This document shows positions 1 to 5,362 of a DNA stretch of 5,369 bases, piece after piece. The notes under the pieces were generated by a model. That model ran no database searches, was not told the origin of the DNA, and saw nothing but the letters and a program-made list of their open reading frames with translations. The position numbers and the translations under genes were made by a program. Origin of the DNA: an uncultured Erysipelotrichaceae bacterium (lineage in GTDB: Bacteria; Bacillota_I; Bacilli_A; RF39; UBA660); the NCBI GenBank assembly GCA_902772675.1, contig CACYBN010000006.1:1-5369 (forward strand). The letters run 5' to 3'. Numbering within the stretch: position 1 is the stretch's first letter; each line of letters starts with the position of its first letter.

Positions 1-485
1 TATTAGATAAGTTAAAAATATATATTGAAAACAATATAGAACATGAACAATTATTTAGAGCATGTAAAGCTAAATCTTTTGAATCATATGACTTTATAAA
101 TTTAGAAGAATCATCTCTAGATCAATTTATAGATAATAATAAAAATGAGAATGACTTTCAGAAATTATTATTTTCTTTTATAGATAATAAAAATTTAAAA
201 GATAGTGATGTTTATAATAAAGTTAATATAGATAGAAGGACTTTTTCTAAAATTAGAAATAATCCAGAATATCATCCTAGTAAAAATACTGTTATTCTTT
301 TAGGTTTATCTTTAGAACTTACTGAAAAAGAAATAGAAAAATTACTTGAAAGTGCTTCTTATTCATTGCCTAAAAATAATAATAGAGATTTAATTATAAG
401 ATTTTGTTTTATCGAAAAAATATATAATCCAATTCAGGTAAATGAATTATTAGATAATTATAAATGCCAATTATTAGAAAAATAA
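1..485 (+). CDS. C-terminal part of a probable macro-domain protein with HTH-like tail (5' truncated)
   Basis: This is the last 160 codons of a gene that enters from the left edge; the first complete codon is at base 3 and the stop is TAA at 483-485. Visible residues about 52-122 form a small helical domain with the pattern F..LL...ID.K...D..VY, then NIDRRTFSKIR, then PSKNTV and an LxLxLELTxxE..LLE.A.Y segment. From memory, this is the conserved helix-turn-helix-like tail at the C-terminus of many Bacillota macro-domain proteins of about 340 residues (ADP-ribose binding or hydrolysis). The preceding segment, LDKLKIYIENNIE, resembles the linker that follows the macro fold. The macro domain itself is outside the window, so that part is inference; the same tail is also found on other N-termini. 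The gene is convergent with everything else here and ends at a hairpin 4 bases after the stop. Confidence 0.75.
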   Translation, partial: LDKLKIYIENNIEHEQLFRACKAKSFESYDFINLEESSLDQFIDNNKNENDFQKLLFSFIDNKNLKDSDVYNKVNIDRRTFSKIRNNPEYHPSKNTVILLGLSLELTEKEIEKLLESASYSLPKNNNRDLIIRFCFIEKIYNPIQVNELLDNYKCQLLEK

Positions 486-513
486 AAAAGTAACTATTAT
501 AGTTACCTTTTTA
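484..513. terminator. Bidirectional hairpin terminator between convergent genes
   Basis: GTAACTA (490-496) and TAGTTAC (500-506) pair as a 7-bp stem with a 3-base loop. The stem has an A-run on its left and a T-run on its right, so either strand gives a hairpin followed by U-rich RNA. It lies just after the TAA of the plus-strand gene. It also contains the stop codon (503-505) of the broken minus-strand reading frame. Confidence 0.75.
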
Positions 514-650
514 TTTTAACTCTAAAGGATTTTCCATTTTCACCAATATTTTTATCAATAATAATATTTTTCTGCATTCAATTCTATTATTGTAAAAGCC
601 TTCTTATTATTCATATATTCATCAACTACTCTACAGTAATAAGTATAACA
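503..650 (-). pseudogene. Frameshifted C-terminal remnant of an unidentified gene
   Basis: On the minus strand, one frame reads CRVVDEYMNNKKAFTIIELN, then AE, from about 635 down to 570, and stops at 555-557. A second frame takes over and reads IIIDKNIGENGKSFRVKIKR down to a TAA at 503-505. Removing a single A from the five-A run at about 567-571 joins the two into one continuous protein-like tail (..LNAEN-IIIDKN..). The stop falls inside a terminator stem, as for several intact neighbours. No start codon with a ribosome site precedes it, and upstream it runs into the terminator of the CYTH gene. I do not recognise the family. It could be a chance pair of open stretches in AT-rich DNA, or a sequencing error in a real gene tail, although no room for a gene body exists. 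Confidence 0.4.
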
Positions 651-680
651 AAGAAAAGTGATATAAAATATCACTTTTCT
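645..680 (-). terminator. Terminator of the CYTH gene, overlapping its stop codon
   Basis: A perfect 13-bp inverted repeat (652-664 and 668-680) with a 3-base loop carries the last codons and the TGA stop (671-673) of the upstream minus-strand gene. On that strand the descending arm ends in TTTTCTTTG, giving a short U-rich tail. It is the longest perfect stem in the window. Confidence 0.8.
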
Positions 681-1219
681 TCCATTGAAAAGCTCAAGTC
701 TGCTAACCTTTCACCATCATATCCGTAATGAGTATAAATACTTGAAACATCTAGAGTAACAATATCATCTTTAGAAAATCCTAATCTTTCAACAGTTCTA
801 TAAACTTCTTCTTCATTATGACCTTCTATTTCTAAATATTCAGGAATTAATGGCCACTTATCTAAGTCTATTTCTACACCATCTAATCGATATTGAACTC
901 TTCTATTTTCTTGAAAACCTCTATTAAAATATCCTAATTCTTCTAATAATTCATTAGTAGTATCAAAATCATCTACTTTTATTTCTATCTCTTTTGTTCC
1001 ATCAATAGTTTTAGCACTTAAATCTTTTATAGTTAAAGTAGTACCATCTTGATTTTGTCTTAGTCTTATCCATTTATTAGGTTGAACTGGTTTAACATCA
1101 TATACATATCTTTTTTGCATTGAATCAAATATAAATTCAGCTCCTAAAGCTTCTAATCTTTTTATTACATCTTCATGATCTATTTCCAATATTCTCACTT
1201 CATATTCTATTTTTCCCAT
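671..1219 (-). CDS. CYTH domain protein, class IV adenylate cyclase-like
   Basis: The 182-residue protein is a full-length single CYTH domain (CyaB / thiamine-triphosphatase superfamily), which folds into a beta tunnel that binds triphosphates with divalent metal. The signature ExExK/R is at E5, E7 and R9. Other charged tunnel positions visible are R37 (QKRYVYD), R52 and R54 (WIRLR), K65 (TLTIK), E77, E79 and K81 (KEIEIKV), R107, D118 and D120 (EIDLD), and E130 and E132 (YLEIEG). The tail motif TLDVSSIYxxYG is typical of the Clostridia-type proteins often named class IV adenylate cyclase. Within the superfamily, activity may be cAMP synthesis, ThTPase or polyphosphate hydrolysis, and sequence alone does not decide. 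The ATG at 1219 is set by GGAGG six bases upstream. No partner gene: it has its own terminator and a candidate promoter, and the next upstream gene is terminated before it. Confidence 0.88.
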   Translation of the reverse strand: MGKIEYEVRILEIDHEDVIKRLEALGAEFIFDSMQKRYVYDVKPVQPNKWIRLRQNQDGTTLTIKDLSAKTIDGTKEIEIKVDDFDTTNELLEELGYFNRGFQENRRVQYRLDGVEIDLDKWPLIPEYLEIEGHNEEEVYRTVERLGFSKDDIVTLDVSSIYTHYGYDGERLADLSFSMEEK

Positions 1220-1225
1220 AATAGA

Positions 1226-1230
1226 CCTCC
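1226..1230 (-). promoter_or_regulatory. Ribosome binding site of the CYTH gene
   Basis: GGAGG on the minus strand, six bases before ATG at 1219. This strong site fixes the start. Confidence 0.85.
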
Positions 1231-1239
1231 AATAAGAAT

Positions 1240-1245
1240 ATTATA
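1240..1245 (-). promoter_or_regulatory. Candidate -10 box for the CYTH gene
   Basis: TATAAT on the minus strand, about 20 bases before the start codon and downstream of the preceding terminator. There is no TGn extension and no clear TTGACA; the -35 area is the T-rich tail of the terminator. The AT-rich background makes a chance match possible. Confidence 0.45.
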
Positions 1246-1253
1246 AAATATTT

Positions 1254-1283
1254 ATAAAAAGAAAAAAAGCACTATTGTGCTTT
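1254..1283 (-). terminator. Terminator of the dehydrogenase gene
   Basis: AAAGCAC (1266-1272) pairs with GTGCTTT (1277-1283) around a 4-base loop, and the minus strand continues as a long T-rich run (TTTTTTTCTTTTT counting the end of the stem). It begins 4 bases after the TAA at 1288-1290. It separates this gene from the CYTH gene. Confidence 0.85.
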
Positions 1284-1287
1284 AATC

Positions 1288-2358
1288 TTATAAATAAGTA
1301 TCTAAACTATCTTTTTTAAATCTTGGAGTTCCCATTTTAGTAGTTGGAACAAATCCAGGTTCTGCTTTGATTACATTTGGTAATCTATTAACTATATCAG
1401 CACAAGTTAATTCTACTGTTGCTGGTCTATTAACTATTACTGTAGTATCTGGTTCTCCATAAATAGTCCATTCATTCTTATCGAATTCAGTTTCATCATA
1501 TACTTTACCAATACATTCAGCTTCAAGAATAATTCCTTCTTCAGTAGTAGCAGTTACAACTGCACTCATACCAGTAGCGTCTCCTGCTTTTACAACCATT
1601 CCTAATGTAGTAGAATTAACATCTTTTTCATTAGTCATTGGTACACATTTTTGAGTCATACTAGTAATATGTAAACCAAAGTCATCTGCTAACCATCCTA
1701 CTGTATTCCACATATAGCTTGGGGCAAATGTTCCTTCTTCGATTTGTTTATTTATTTCTTCACTAGATAATTCACTAGGTTTAGCTACTTTTTCATCAAA
1801 TTCAGCTAAAGAAAGTCCAGCACCATGAGCTTTTGCTAAAGCAATACCATAGTCTTCTACATTATAACTAGAAGATCCTTTAATTTTAGTAATAGTATGA
1901 GTAGATCCAGCTATTACACTAATTAAATTACCCCAGAATACATCTTGATATCCGCATCCTGTTACTGTTACTCCATTAGCTTTTGCTAAACTATCAATTT
2001 CATTAAATACTAATTTATTACTATTTCCAGCATAGAAAGCTTCTTCACAAGTAGTAATTGCATTTACTCTATGAGTAACTATAGTTTTTAATACATCTCT
2101 AATATCATTTACTAAACTCATAGTCATAACAATTGCAATATCTGCACCTGTTCTATCTAAAACTTCTCCTAAATTATCTACATGTTCAATAGTAACACCA
2201 CGGTTTTCTCCACCCATGATTTCACTAATATCTTTACCAATTACATTAGGATTAATATCTACAGCACCTACTACTTCTGCCCCTTTTTCAAATACGTATC
2301 TCATGGCATATTTTGCCATTTTTCCGCATCCAACTTCAACAACTTTTATTTTTGACAT
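1288..2358 (-). CDS. NAD(P)-dependent dehydrogenase, 2,4-diaminopentanoate dehydrogenase / dihydrodipicolinate reductase-like
   Basis: A 356-residue, two-domain oxidoreductase. An N-terminal Rossmann fold begins at residue 4, with the nucleotide loop GCGKMA at 10-15 and an acidic residue after strand 2 (D34 in AVDINP), which usually favours NAD over NADP. Conserved blocks then follow: TTCEEA (101-106), TGCGYQDVFWGN (133-144), SSYNVEDYGIALAKxHGAG (163-181), GDATGMSAVV (259-268), GEPDTT (301-306), NRPATVELT (310-318) and NRLPNVIKAEPGF (324-336). This matches a family annotated as dihydrodipicolinate reductase or 2,4-diaminopentanoate dehydrogenase, the latter acting in oxidative ornithine fermentation. 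It is not a close DapB: it is longer and lacks DapB's usual motifs. No ornithine-pathway genes (ortA, ortB, D-ornithine aminomutase) are adjacent, so the substrate is open. The gene stands alone with its own promoter, ribosome site and terminator. GAGGAGG seven bases before ATG 2358 fixes the start. Confidence 0.82.
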   Translation of the reverse strand: MSKIKVVEVGCGKMAKYAMRYVFEKGAEVVGAVDINPNVIGKDISEIMGGENRGVTIEHVDNLGEVLDRTGADIAIVMTMSLVNDIRDVLKTIVTHRVNAITTCEEAFYAGNSNKLVFNEIDSLAKANGVTVTGCGYQDVFWGNLISVIAGSTHTITKIKGSSSYNVEDYGIALAKAHGAGLSLAEFDEKVAKPSELSSEEINKQIEEGTFAPSYMWNTVGWLADDFGLHITSMTQKCVPMTNEKDVNSTTLGMVVKAGDATGMSAVVTATTEEGIILEAECIGKVYDETEFDKNEWTIYGEPDTTVIVNRPATVELTCADIVNRLPNVIKAEPGFVPTTKMGTPRFKKDSLDTYL

Positions 2359-2365
2359 AAAAAAA

Positions 2366-2372
2366 CCTCCTC
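2366..2372 (-). promoter_or_regulatory. Ribosome binding site of the dehydrogenase gene
   Basis: GAGGAGG on the minus strand, seven T bases before ATG at 2358. It is the strongest ribosome site in the window and suggests high expression. Confidence 0.85.
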
Positions 2373-2385
2373 TATTGTCATAATA

Positions 2386-2394
2386 ATTATATCA
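2386..2394 (-). promoter_or_regulatory. Extended -10 promoter of the dehydrogenase gene
   Basis: TGATATAAT on the minus strand combines a TGn extension with a consensus -10. There is no convincing -35. The expected transcript start near 2379 leaves a leader of about 20 bases holding the ribosome site. The box follows directly after the T-tract of the preceding gene's terminator. The same nine bases occur before the membrane-protein gene. Confidence 0.7.
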
Positions 2395-2395
2395 C

Positions 2396-2424
2396 AAAAA
2401 ATAAAAGAGTAGATATTATCTACT
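2396..2424 (-). terminator. Terminator of the small membrane protein gene, overlapping its stop
   Basis: AGTAGAT (2408-2414) pairs with ATCTACT (2418-2424) around a 3-base loop. The minus strand continues CTTTTATTTTTTG. The TAA stop (2416-2418) lies in the loop and first stem base, so the hairpin includes the last codons. Confidence 0.75.
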
Positions 2425-2937
2425 TATTATTCTTACATTTTTATGATATCTATCAATTGCTTTTAACAATTTTTTTTCTTCATTTCTACTTATATAAAAA
2501 TAAACAGGTGTATCAGTTAAAATAACTATACAATTCTTTTTATAAACAATTGCTAATATTTTAGACCATTTAAAAGTCATTTTAATATCATAATATGATT
2601 CATTACTTATACCTTCTTCATTAATAGTTAAACTATCAGAAAAATAAGTATTATATCTATATTCATAAATACAAATTATACTAAATAATTTTACTAGTAT
2701 AAATAAACAATCAGATATAACTACTAAACAACCTAAAACACTTATACAAATATTACTAGATAATAATAAACAATATCCAATACATAGCACTATTAAAAAT
2801 TCTAATACTAAAGAAGCAATATAATTAACAGAATTACTACTTCCACTTTTTAGAATATACTTTTTAGCTCTAGCAACACCCTTAGCTTCACTATAAATTT
2901 TAAGAAAATTTCTTGTTAGATTTGTTCTTATTTTCAT
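2416..2937 (-). CDS. Small two-helix membrane protein with YcxB-like C-terminal domain
   Basis: A 173-residue protein. A basic N-terminus (about residues 1-37, rich in Lys and Arg) is followed by two hydrophobic stretches, about 39-60 and 63-91, parted by a very short turn, forming a membrane hairpin. The soluble tail (about 95-170) reads LTINEEGISNESYYDIKMTF, then KWSKI..IVYKKNCIVILTD, with a final amphipathic helix ending in basic residues. The T-x-x-E-x-G-I, then W-S-K-I, then hydrophobic strand order is that of YcxB-like domains found after two membrane helices in many Bacillota proteins of unknown function. I assign it by layout and motif memory only. The membrane helices carry six cysteines (52, 56, 64, 70, 77, 89), which is unusually many. 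By the positive-inside tendency both ends are probably cytoplasmic. It has its own promoter and terminator. AGGAG six bases before ATG 2937 fixes the start. Confidence 0.6.
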   Translation of the reverse strand: MKIRTNLTRNFLKIYSEAKGVARAKKYILKSGSSNSVNYIASLVLEFLIVLCIGYCLLLSSNICISVLGCLVVISDCLFILVKLFSIICIYEYRYNTYFSDSLTINEEGISNESYYDIKMTFKWSKILAIVYKKNCIVILTDTPVYFYISRNEEKKLLKAIDRYHKNVRIISR

Positions 2938-2943
2938 AGCAAT

Positions 2944-2948
2944 CTCCT
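2944..2948 (-). promoter_or_regulatory. Ribosome binding site of the membrane protein gene
   Basis: AGGAG on the minus strand, six bases before ATG at 2937. Confidence 0.75.
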
Positions 2949-2959
2949 ATTCTAAATAG

Positions 2960-2968
2960 ATTATATCA
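2960..2968 (-). promoter_or_regulatory. Extended -10 promoter of the membrane protein gene
   Basis: TGATATAAT on the minus strand, identical to the box before the dehydrogenase gene. A TAGATA hexamer, four of six to the -35 consensus, lies 17 bases upstream but within the preceding terminator hairpin. The box follows within three bases of that terminator's T-tract. Confidence 0.65.
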
Positions 2969-2969
2969 T

Positions 2970-3002
2970 CAAAAAAGAGTAATATCTATAATAATTACTC
3001 TT
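2970..3002 (-). terminator. Terminator of the metalloprotease-like operon, overlapping its stop
   Basis: A 9-bp perfect stem (2975-2983 with 2994-3002) has a 10-base loop. On the minus strand it ends in CTTTTTTG. Two bases of the TAA stop (3001-3003) are in the ascending arm. Confidence 0.7.
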
Positions 3003-4689
3003 ATTTTTTTGGATCTAGTTCTATTTTTTTAGAATTACCTTTATCACCTTTTAAATAAATATTAATTATTTCTCTAGTCTCATCATCAAAATCAGAACCC
3101 ATATTACTTAATTTATTTAAATTATCTTCAAATAAATCTATTCTTAATCTTATTTCATCATCTACATTTATATATTTGTCTAAAACAGTAATAAAACGTT
3201 TTATTCCTACTGCTATTTTAACATTACTATAATTATTATTATTTATATTATTTTTTGTTATTTCATCTACTTCATCATAATTAGTAGATTCTAAGGTATC
3301 AGAAACTGCTCTATTACCTAATTCAATAAATCTAAGAGCTAATTTTTTACTAGGATTTCTTTCAATAATTGCCTCAGTTAGATTTCTATAAACAATCATT
3401 AATAATATAAAATCATATGGAGATTCTTCATATGGAGACTCTTCTTTACTTAAATATTTTTTGATTGTTCTATATACATCTATACCTCCTTTTTCATTAA
3501 ATGCAAAAAAATCACCTAATAATTTATATGTAGATTTATAATCTTTATCTCTTTCTAAAATACTATTTATAAAATCGTAATAAAATACTTCTTTAAATAT
3601 TGTTGAACATACAGATGAATCTCCTTTTCTTAGATAATATCTACGATATTTAGTATATTCATCTACTTGTCCTTGAACATCACAACTATTAACTTTAGAA
3701 GTATCAAAACCAATAATAGACATTACTCTTTTAAAGAAGTCTAGACCATATAAATTAGCTTCGTATTCTGAATATAGTGAATCATGATTTAATCCGTAGA
3801 AATCAGTAAATAATTCTCCTTTTTTTCTTCCATAAGTTCCTAACATAGAATCTAATAACATATAAATACTTCCTATATTATATTTTCCTTCTTTAGCTTC
3901 TTGATATTTCTTACAATGCCATACTTCATGTGCAATATTAATTATTTTTTCTTGTAAAGAAGTTAAAGAATCTTCTGGATCTTTATAATCAATTAATGGA
4001 TTTTTACTAGTTGAAACAAACATTAAATCTCCATGATTAGTTAATACAGTATTAGACTCATTTACACCATTATAATAACCACAAGTAATAAATAGACATC
4101 TTTCTAATCCTAATTCCTTTGTAGCTAAGAAATAAGTATAATTAAGTGCAAATTCTTTTACTACAAATGGTAAATTATGTCCTTCATTATCTAATTCTAA
4201 AATTCTTTTATATAAATATTCATAATACTTTTTATCTGACTCTATATCACTTATTAAATATGAAAAGAATGGTCTATGACCTTTAAAAATTAATTCATCT
4301 GTACCTCTATATCCATTAAAATAACCTACTACTTCTTGATTACAATAACTTTTTACAATACATAACTGTTTAGCTTTTTCACTATCATATGCTCTATATA
4401 CTACTTCAAAAGTGTCTTTTTCTAGTAAAGCATCACTATAAAATAAAGATCTCTCTATACGAGCACAAGAATATAATTCATTTAAGAATGATTTCATAGT
4501 AGCTGAATATTCCATATCACTCATACATCTATCATAGATATTAAATTCATAATTATTAATAATATATCTAGTAAAATTACTATCTTCATCTGCAATATTA
4601 CTACTATGAGTTGATAATAAAATATCTCTTAAAATACCCTTATCTAATAATTGTTTTATTTTAGCTTCTAGGAAATCATACATTACCAT
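3001..4689 (-). CDS. Putative zinc metallopeptidase-like protein (HEVWH), family not recognised
   Basis: A 562-residue protein with no signal peptide and no membrane helix, so probably cytoplasmic. The helix at 249-262 carries HEVWH (254-258), a canonical HExxH zinc signature preceded by hydrophobic residues (IINIA). About 50 residues later, SEYEANLYGLDFF (307-319) has the E-x-E-A-N pattern that supplies the third zinc ligand in ImmA/IrrE-type (M78) and related gluzincins; E308 or E310 is the candidate ligand. The 250 residues before and 240 after match no domain I know. They include a tandem EESPY (416-425), an Asn-rich low-complexity patch (about 479-489) and a Lys-rich end. The zinc-ligand geometry is seen; protease activity and target are inference. 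The start ATG at 4689 has AGGAG nine bases upstream; a second ATG at 4683 is possible but farther away (15 bases). It overlaps the upstream gene by 14 bases and forms an operon with it. Confidence 0.6.
   Translation of the reverse strand: MVMYDFLEAKIKQLLDKGILRDILLSTHSSNIADEDSNFTRYIINNYEFNIYDRCMSDMEYSATMKSFLNELYSCARIERSLFYSDALLEKDTFEVVYRAYDSEKAKQLCIVKSYCNQEVVGYFNGYRGTDELIFKGHRPFFSYLISDIESDKKYYEYLYKRILELDNEGHNLPFVVKEFALNYTYFLATKELGLERCLFITCGYYNGVNESNTVLTNHGDLMFVSTSKNPLIDYKDPEDSLTSLQEKIINIAHEVWHCKKYQEAKEGKYNIGSIYMLLDSMLGTYGRKKGELFTDFYGLNHDSLYSEYEANLYGLDFFKRVMSIIGFDTSKVNSCDVQGQVDEYTKYRRYYLRKGDSSVCSTIFKEVFYYDFINSILERDKDYKSTYKLLGDFFAFNEKGGIDVYRTIKKYLSKEESPYEESPYDFILLMIVYRNLTEAIIERNPSKKLALRFIELGNRAVSDTLESTNYDEVDEITKNNINNNNYSNVKIAVGIKRFITVLDKYINVDDEIRLRIDLFEDNLNKLSNMGSDFDDETREIINIYLKGDKGNSKKIELDPKK
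3413..3442. repeat. 15-bp tandem duplication in frame (two copies)
   Basis: Two adjacent 15-base units (3413-3427 and 3428-3442) differ at one base and encode EESPY twice in the metallopeptidase-like protein. The length is a multiple of three, so the frame is kept. It is probably a recent slippage duplication. Confidence 0.85.
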
Positions 4690-5350
4690 TATAATTATCT
4701 CCTAATTTTTTTTGATTAGACTTAGTTTTAAAATCAAAAGGTCTCAATAAAGAAATATTTTCTTGTACTTCTTCTGCATATTTATCTTTACTATCTACTA
4801 TTTCTTTAACAGTATTATTAAATCTATCTAATCTTTCATTTAATACAGGACTTTCAAAAGATAATAATTCTTCTTCATGTCTTCCTATATATTCTAAAAT
4901 ATTATTTAACATAACAGATTCACTAATACCTAATAAAGTATATTCTATATCAGTTGTTACTATATCTGCTGGTGCTTTACTTCTATCTAATAATTTCTTA
5001 GCTTTGTCTTGACCTATTAACAATATTTTACATGTTAAATCATGTAATTTATCTACAAATCTTGGAAGAAGAACTTGTTCAAAATCAGGATCATAAAGTA
5101 ATTCAACAAAAGCTAAATCATATATAGTATTTTCTTCACTAGTACCATATTCTTCTAAATATCTTTCTATAATATGAGTAGTTCTAAAAGTACCATCTTC
5201 TAACACAAATTCACTTAAGAATGGATATAATTCAAATGCTTTAGGATTATTTTTTAAAATATCACATAAATATTCTACTAGATATGTTTCTATAAATGGA
5301 ATTGGTATTAATTCTTTATTCGCATCATAAACATATATATTTCTATACAT
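4676..5350 (-). CDS. Helical protein of unknown function, first gene of the metallopeptidase-like operon
   Basis: A protein of 224 residues from the ATG at 5350. I do not recognise it. It is acidic and mostly helical, with no signal peptide, no membrane segment and no catalytic motif. The N-terminal strand-like part (MYRNIYVYDANKELIPIPF) leads into helices; about 157-200 is charged and could form a coiled coil (HEEELLSF, then ERLDRFNNTVKEIVDSKDK). The C-terminus is polar and basic. The ATG has no ribosome site in the 19 bases before it, and its frame stays open to the window edge (D-L-Y-N-Y-T before M). The true start may therefore lie outside the window, or the gene may be read from a leaderless transcript. 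It ends in TGA at 4676-4678, inside the start of the metallopeptidase-like gene, and carries that gene's ribosome site. Stable co-production suggests the two proteins work together or regulate each other. Confidence 0.6.
   Translation of the reverse strand: MYRNIYVYDANKELIPIPFIETYLVEYLCDILKNNPKAFELYPFLSEFVLEDGTFRTTHIIERYLEEYGTSEENTIYDLAFVELLYDPDFEQVLLPRFVDKLHDLTCKILLIGQDKAKKLLDRSKAPADIVTTDIEYTLLGISESVMLNNILEYIGRHEEELLSFESPVLNERLDRFNNTVKEIVDSKDKYAEEVQENISLLRPFDFKTKSNQKKLGDNYNGNV
4699..4703 (-). promoter_or_regulatory. Internal ribosome site for the metallopeptidase-like gene
   Basis: AGGAG on the minus strand sits inside the last codons of the upstream gene (K-L-G-D), nine bases before ATG 4689. 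Its position favours the first ATG over the one at 4683 and implies translational coupling. Confidence 0.7.
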
Positions 5351-5356
5351 TGTATA

Positions 5357-5362
5357 ATTATA
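5357..5362 (-). promoter_or_regulatory. Possible -10 box abutting the operon start
   Basis: TATAAT on the minus strand lies seven bases before ATG 5350, so transcription from it would start at about the ATG. The sequence ends too soon to see a -35. In DNA this AT-rich it may be chance. Confidence 0.3.

Noticed and set aside
503..577. Separate 23-codon ORF on the minus strand starting at ATG 575-577
   Set aside because: No ribosome site, and its sequence reads better as the frameshifted continuation of the adjacent frame.
555..611. 19-codon ORF on the minus strand (MNNKKAF...)
   Set aside because: No ribosome site; coding-like sequence extends upstream of this ATG, so it is part of the same remnant.
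652..680. Perfect palindrome as an operator or attachment site
   Set aside because: Its position at the stop codon and following T-rich tail are explained by a terminator.
1288..2358. True dihydrodipicolinate reductase (DapB) for lysine synthesis
   Set aside because: It is about 90 residues longer than typical DapB, and its conserved blocks match the DAPDH-like family instead.
3223..3255. ATT-rich run that could be an origin element or microsatellite
   Set aside because: It encodes an Asn-rich patch within an intact reading frame and has no DnaA-box or iteron structure.
671..4678. TGA read as tryptophan (mycoplasma code)
   Set aside because: TGA ends the CYTH gene inside its terminator stem and ends the 4676-5350 gene within the next gene's start; Trp is encoded by TGG in the proteins.
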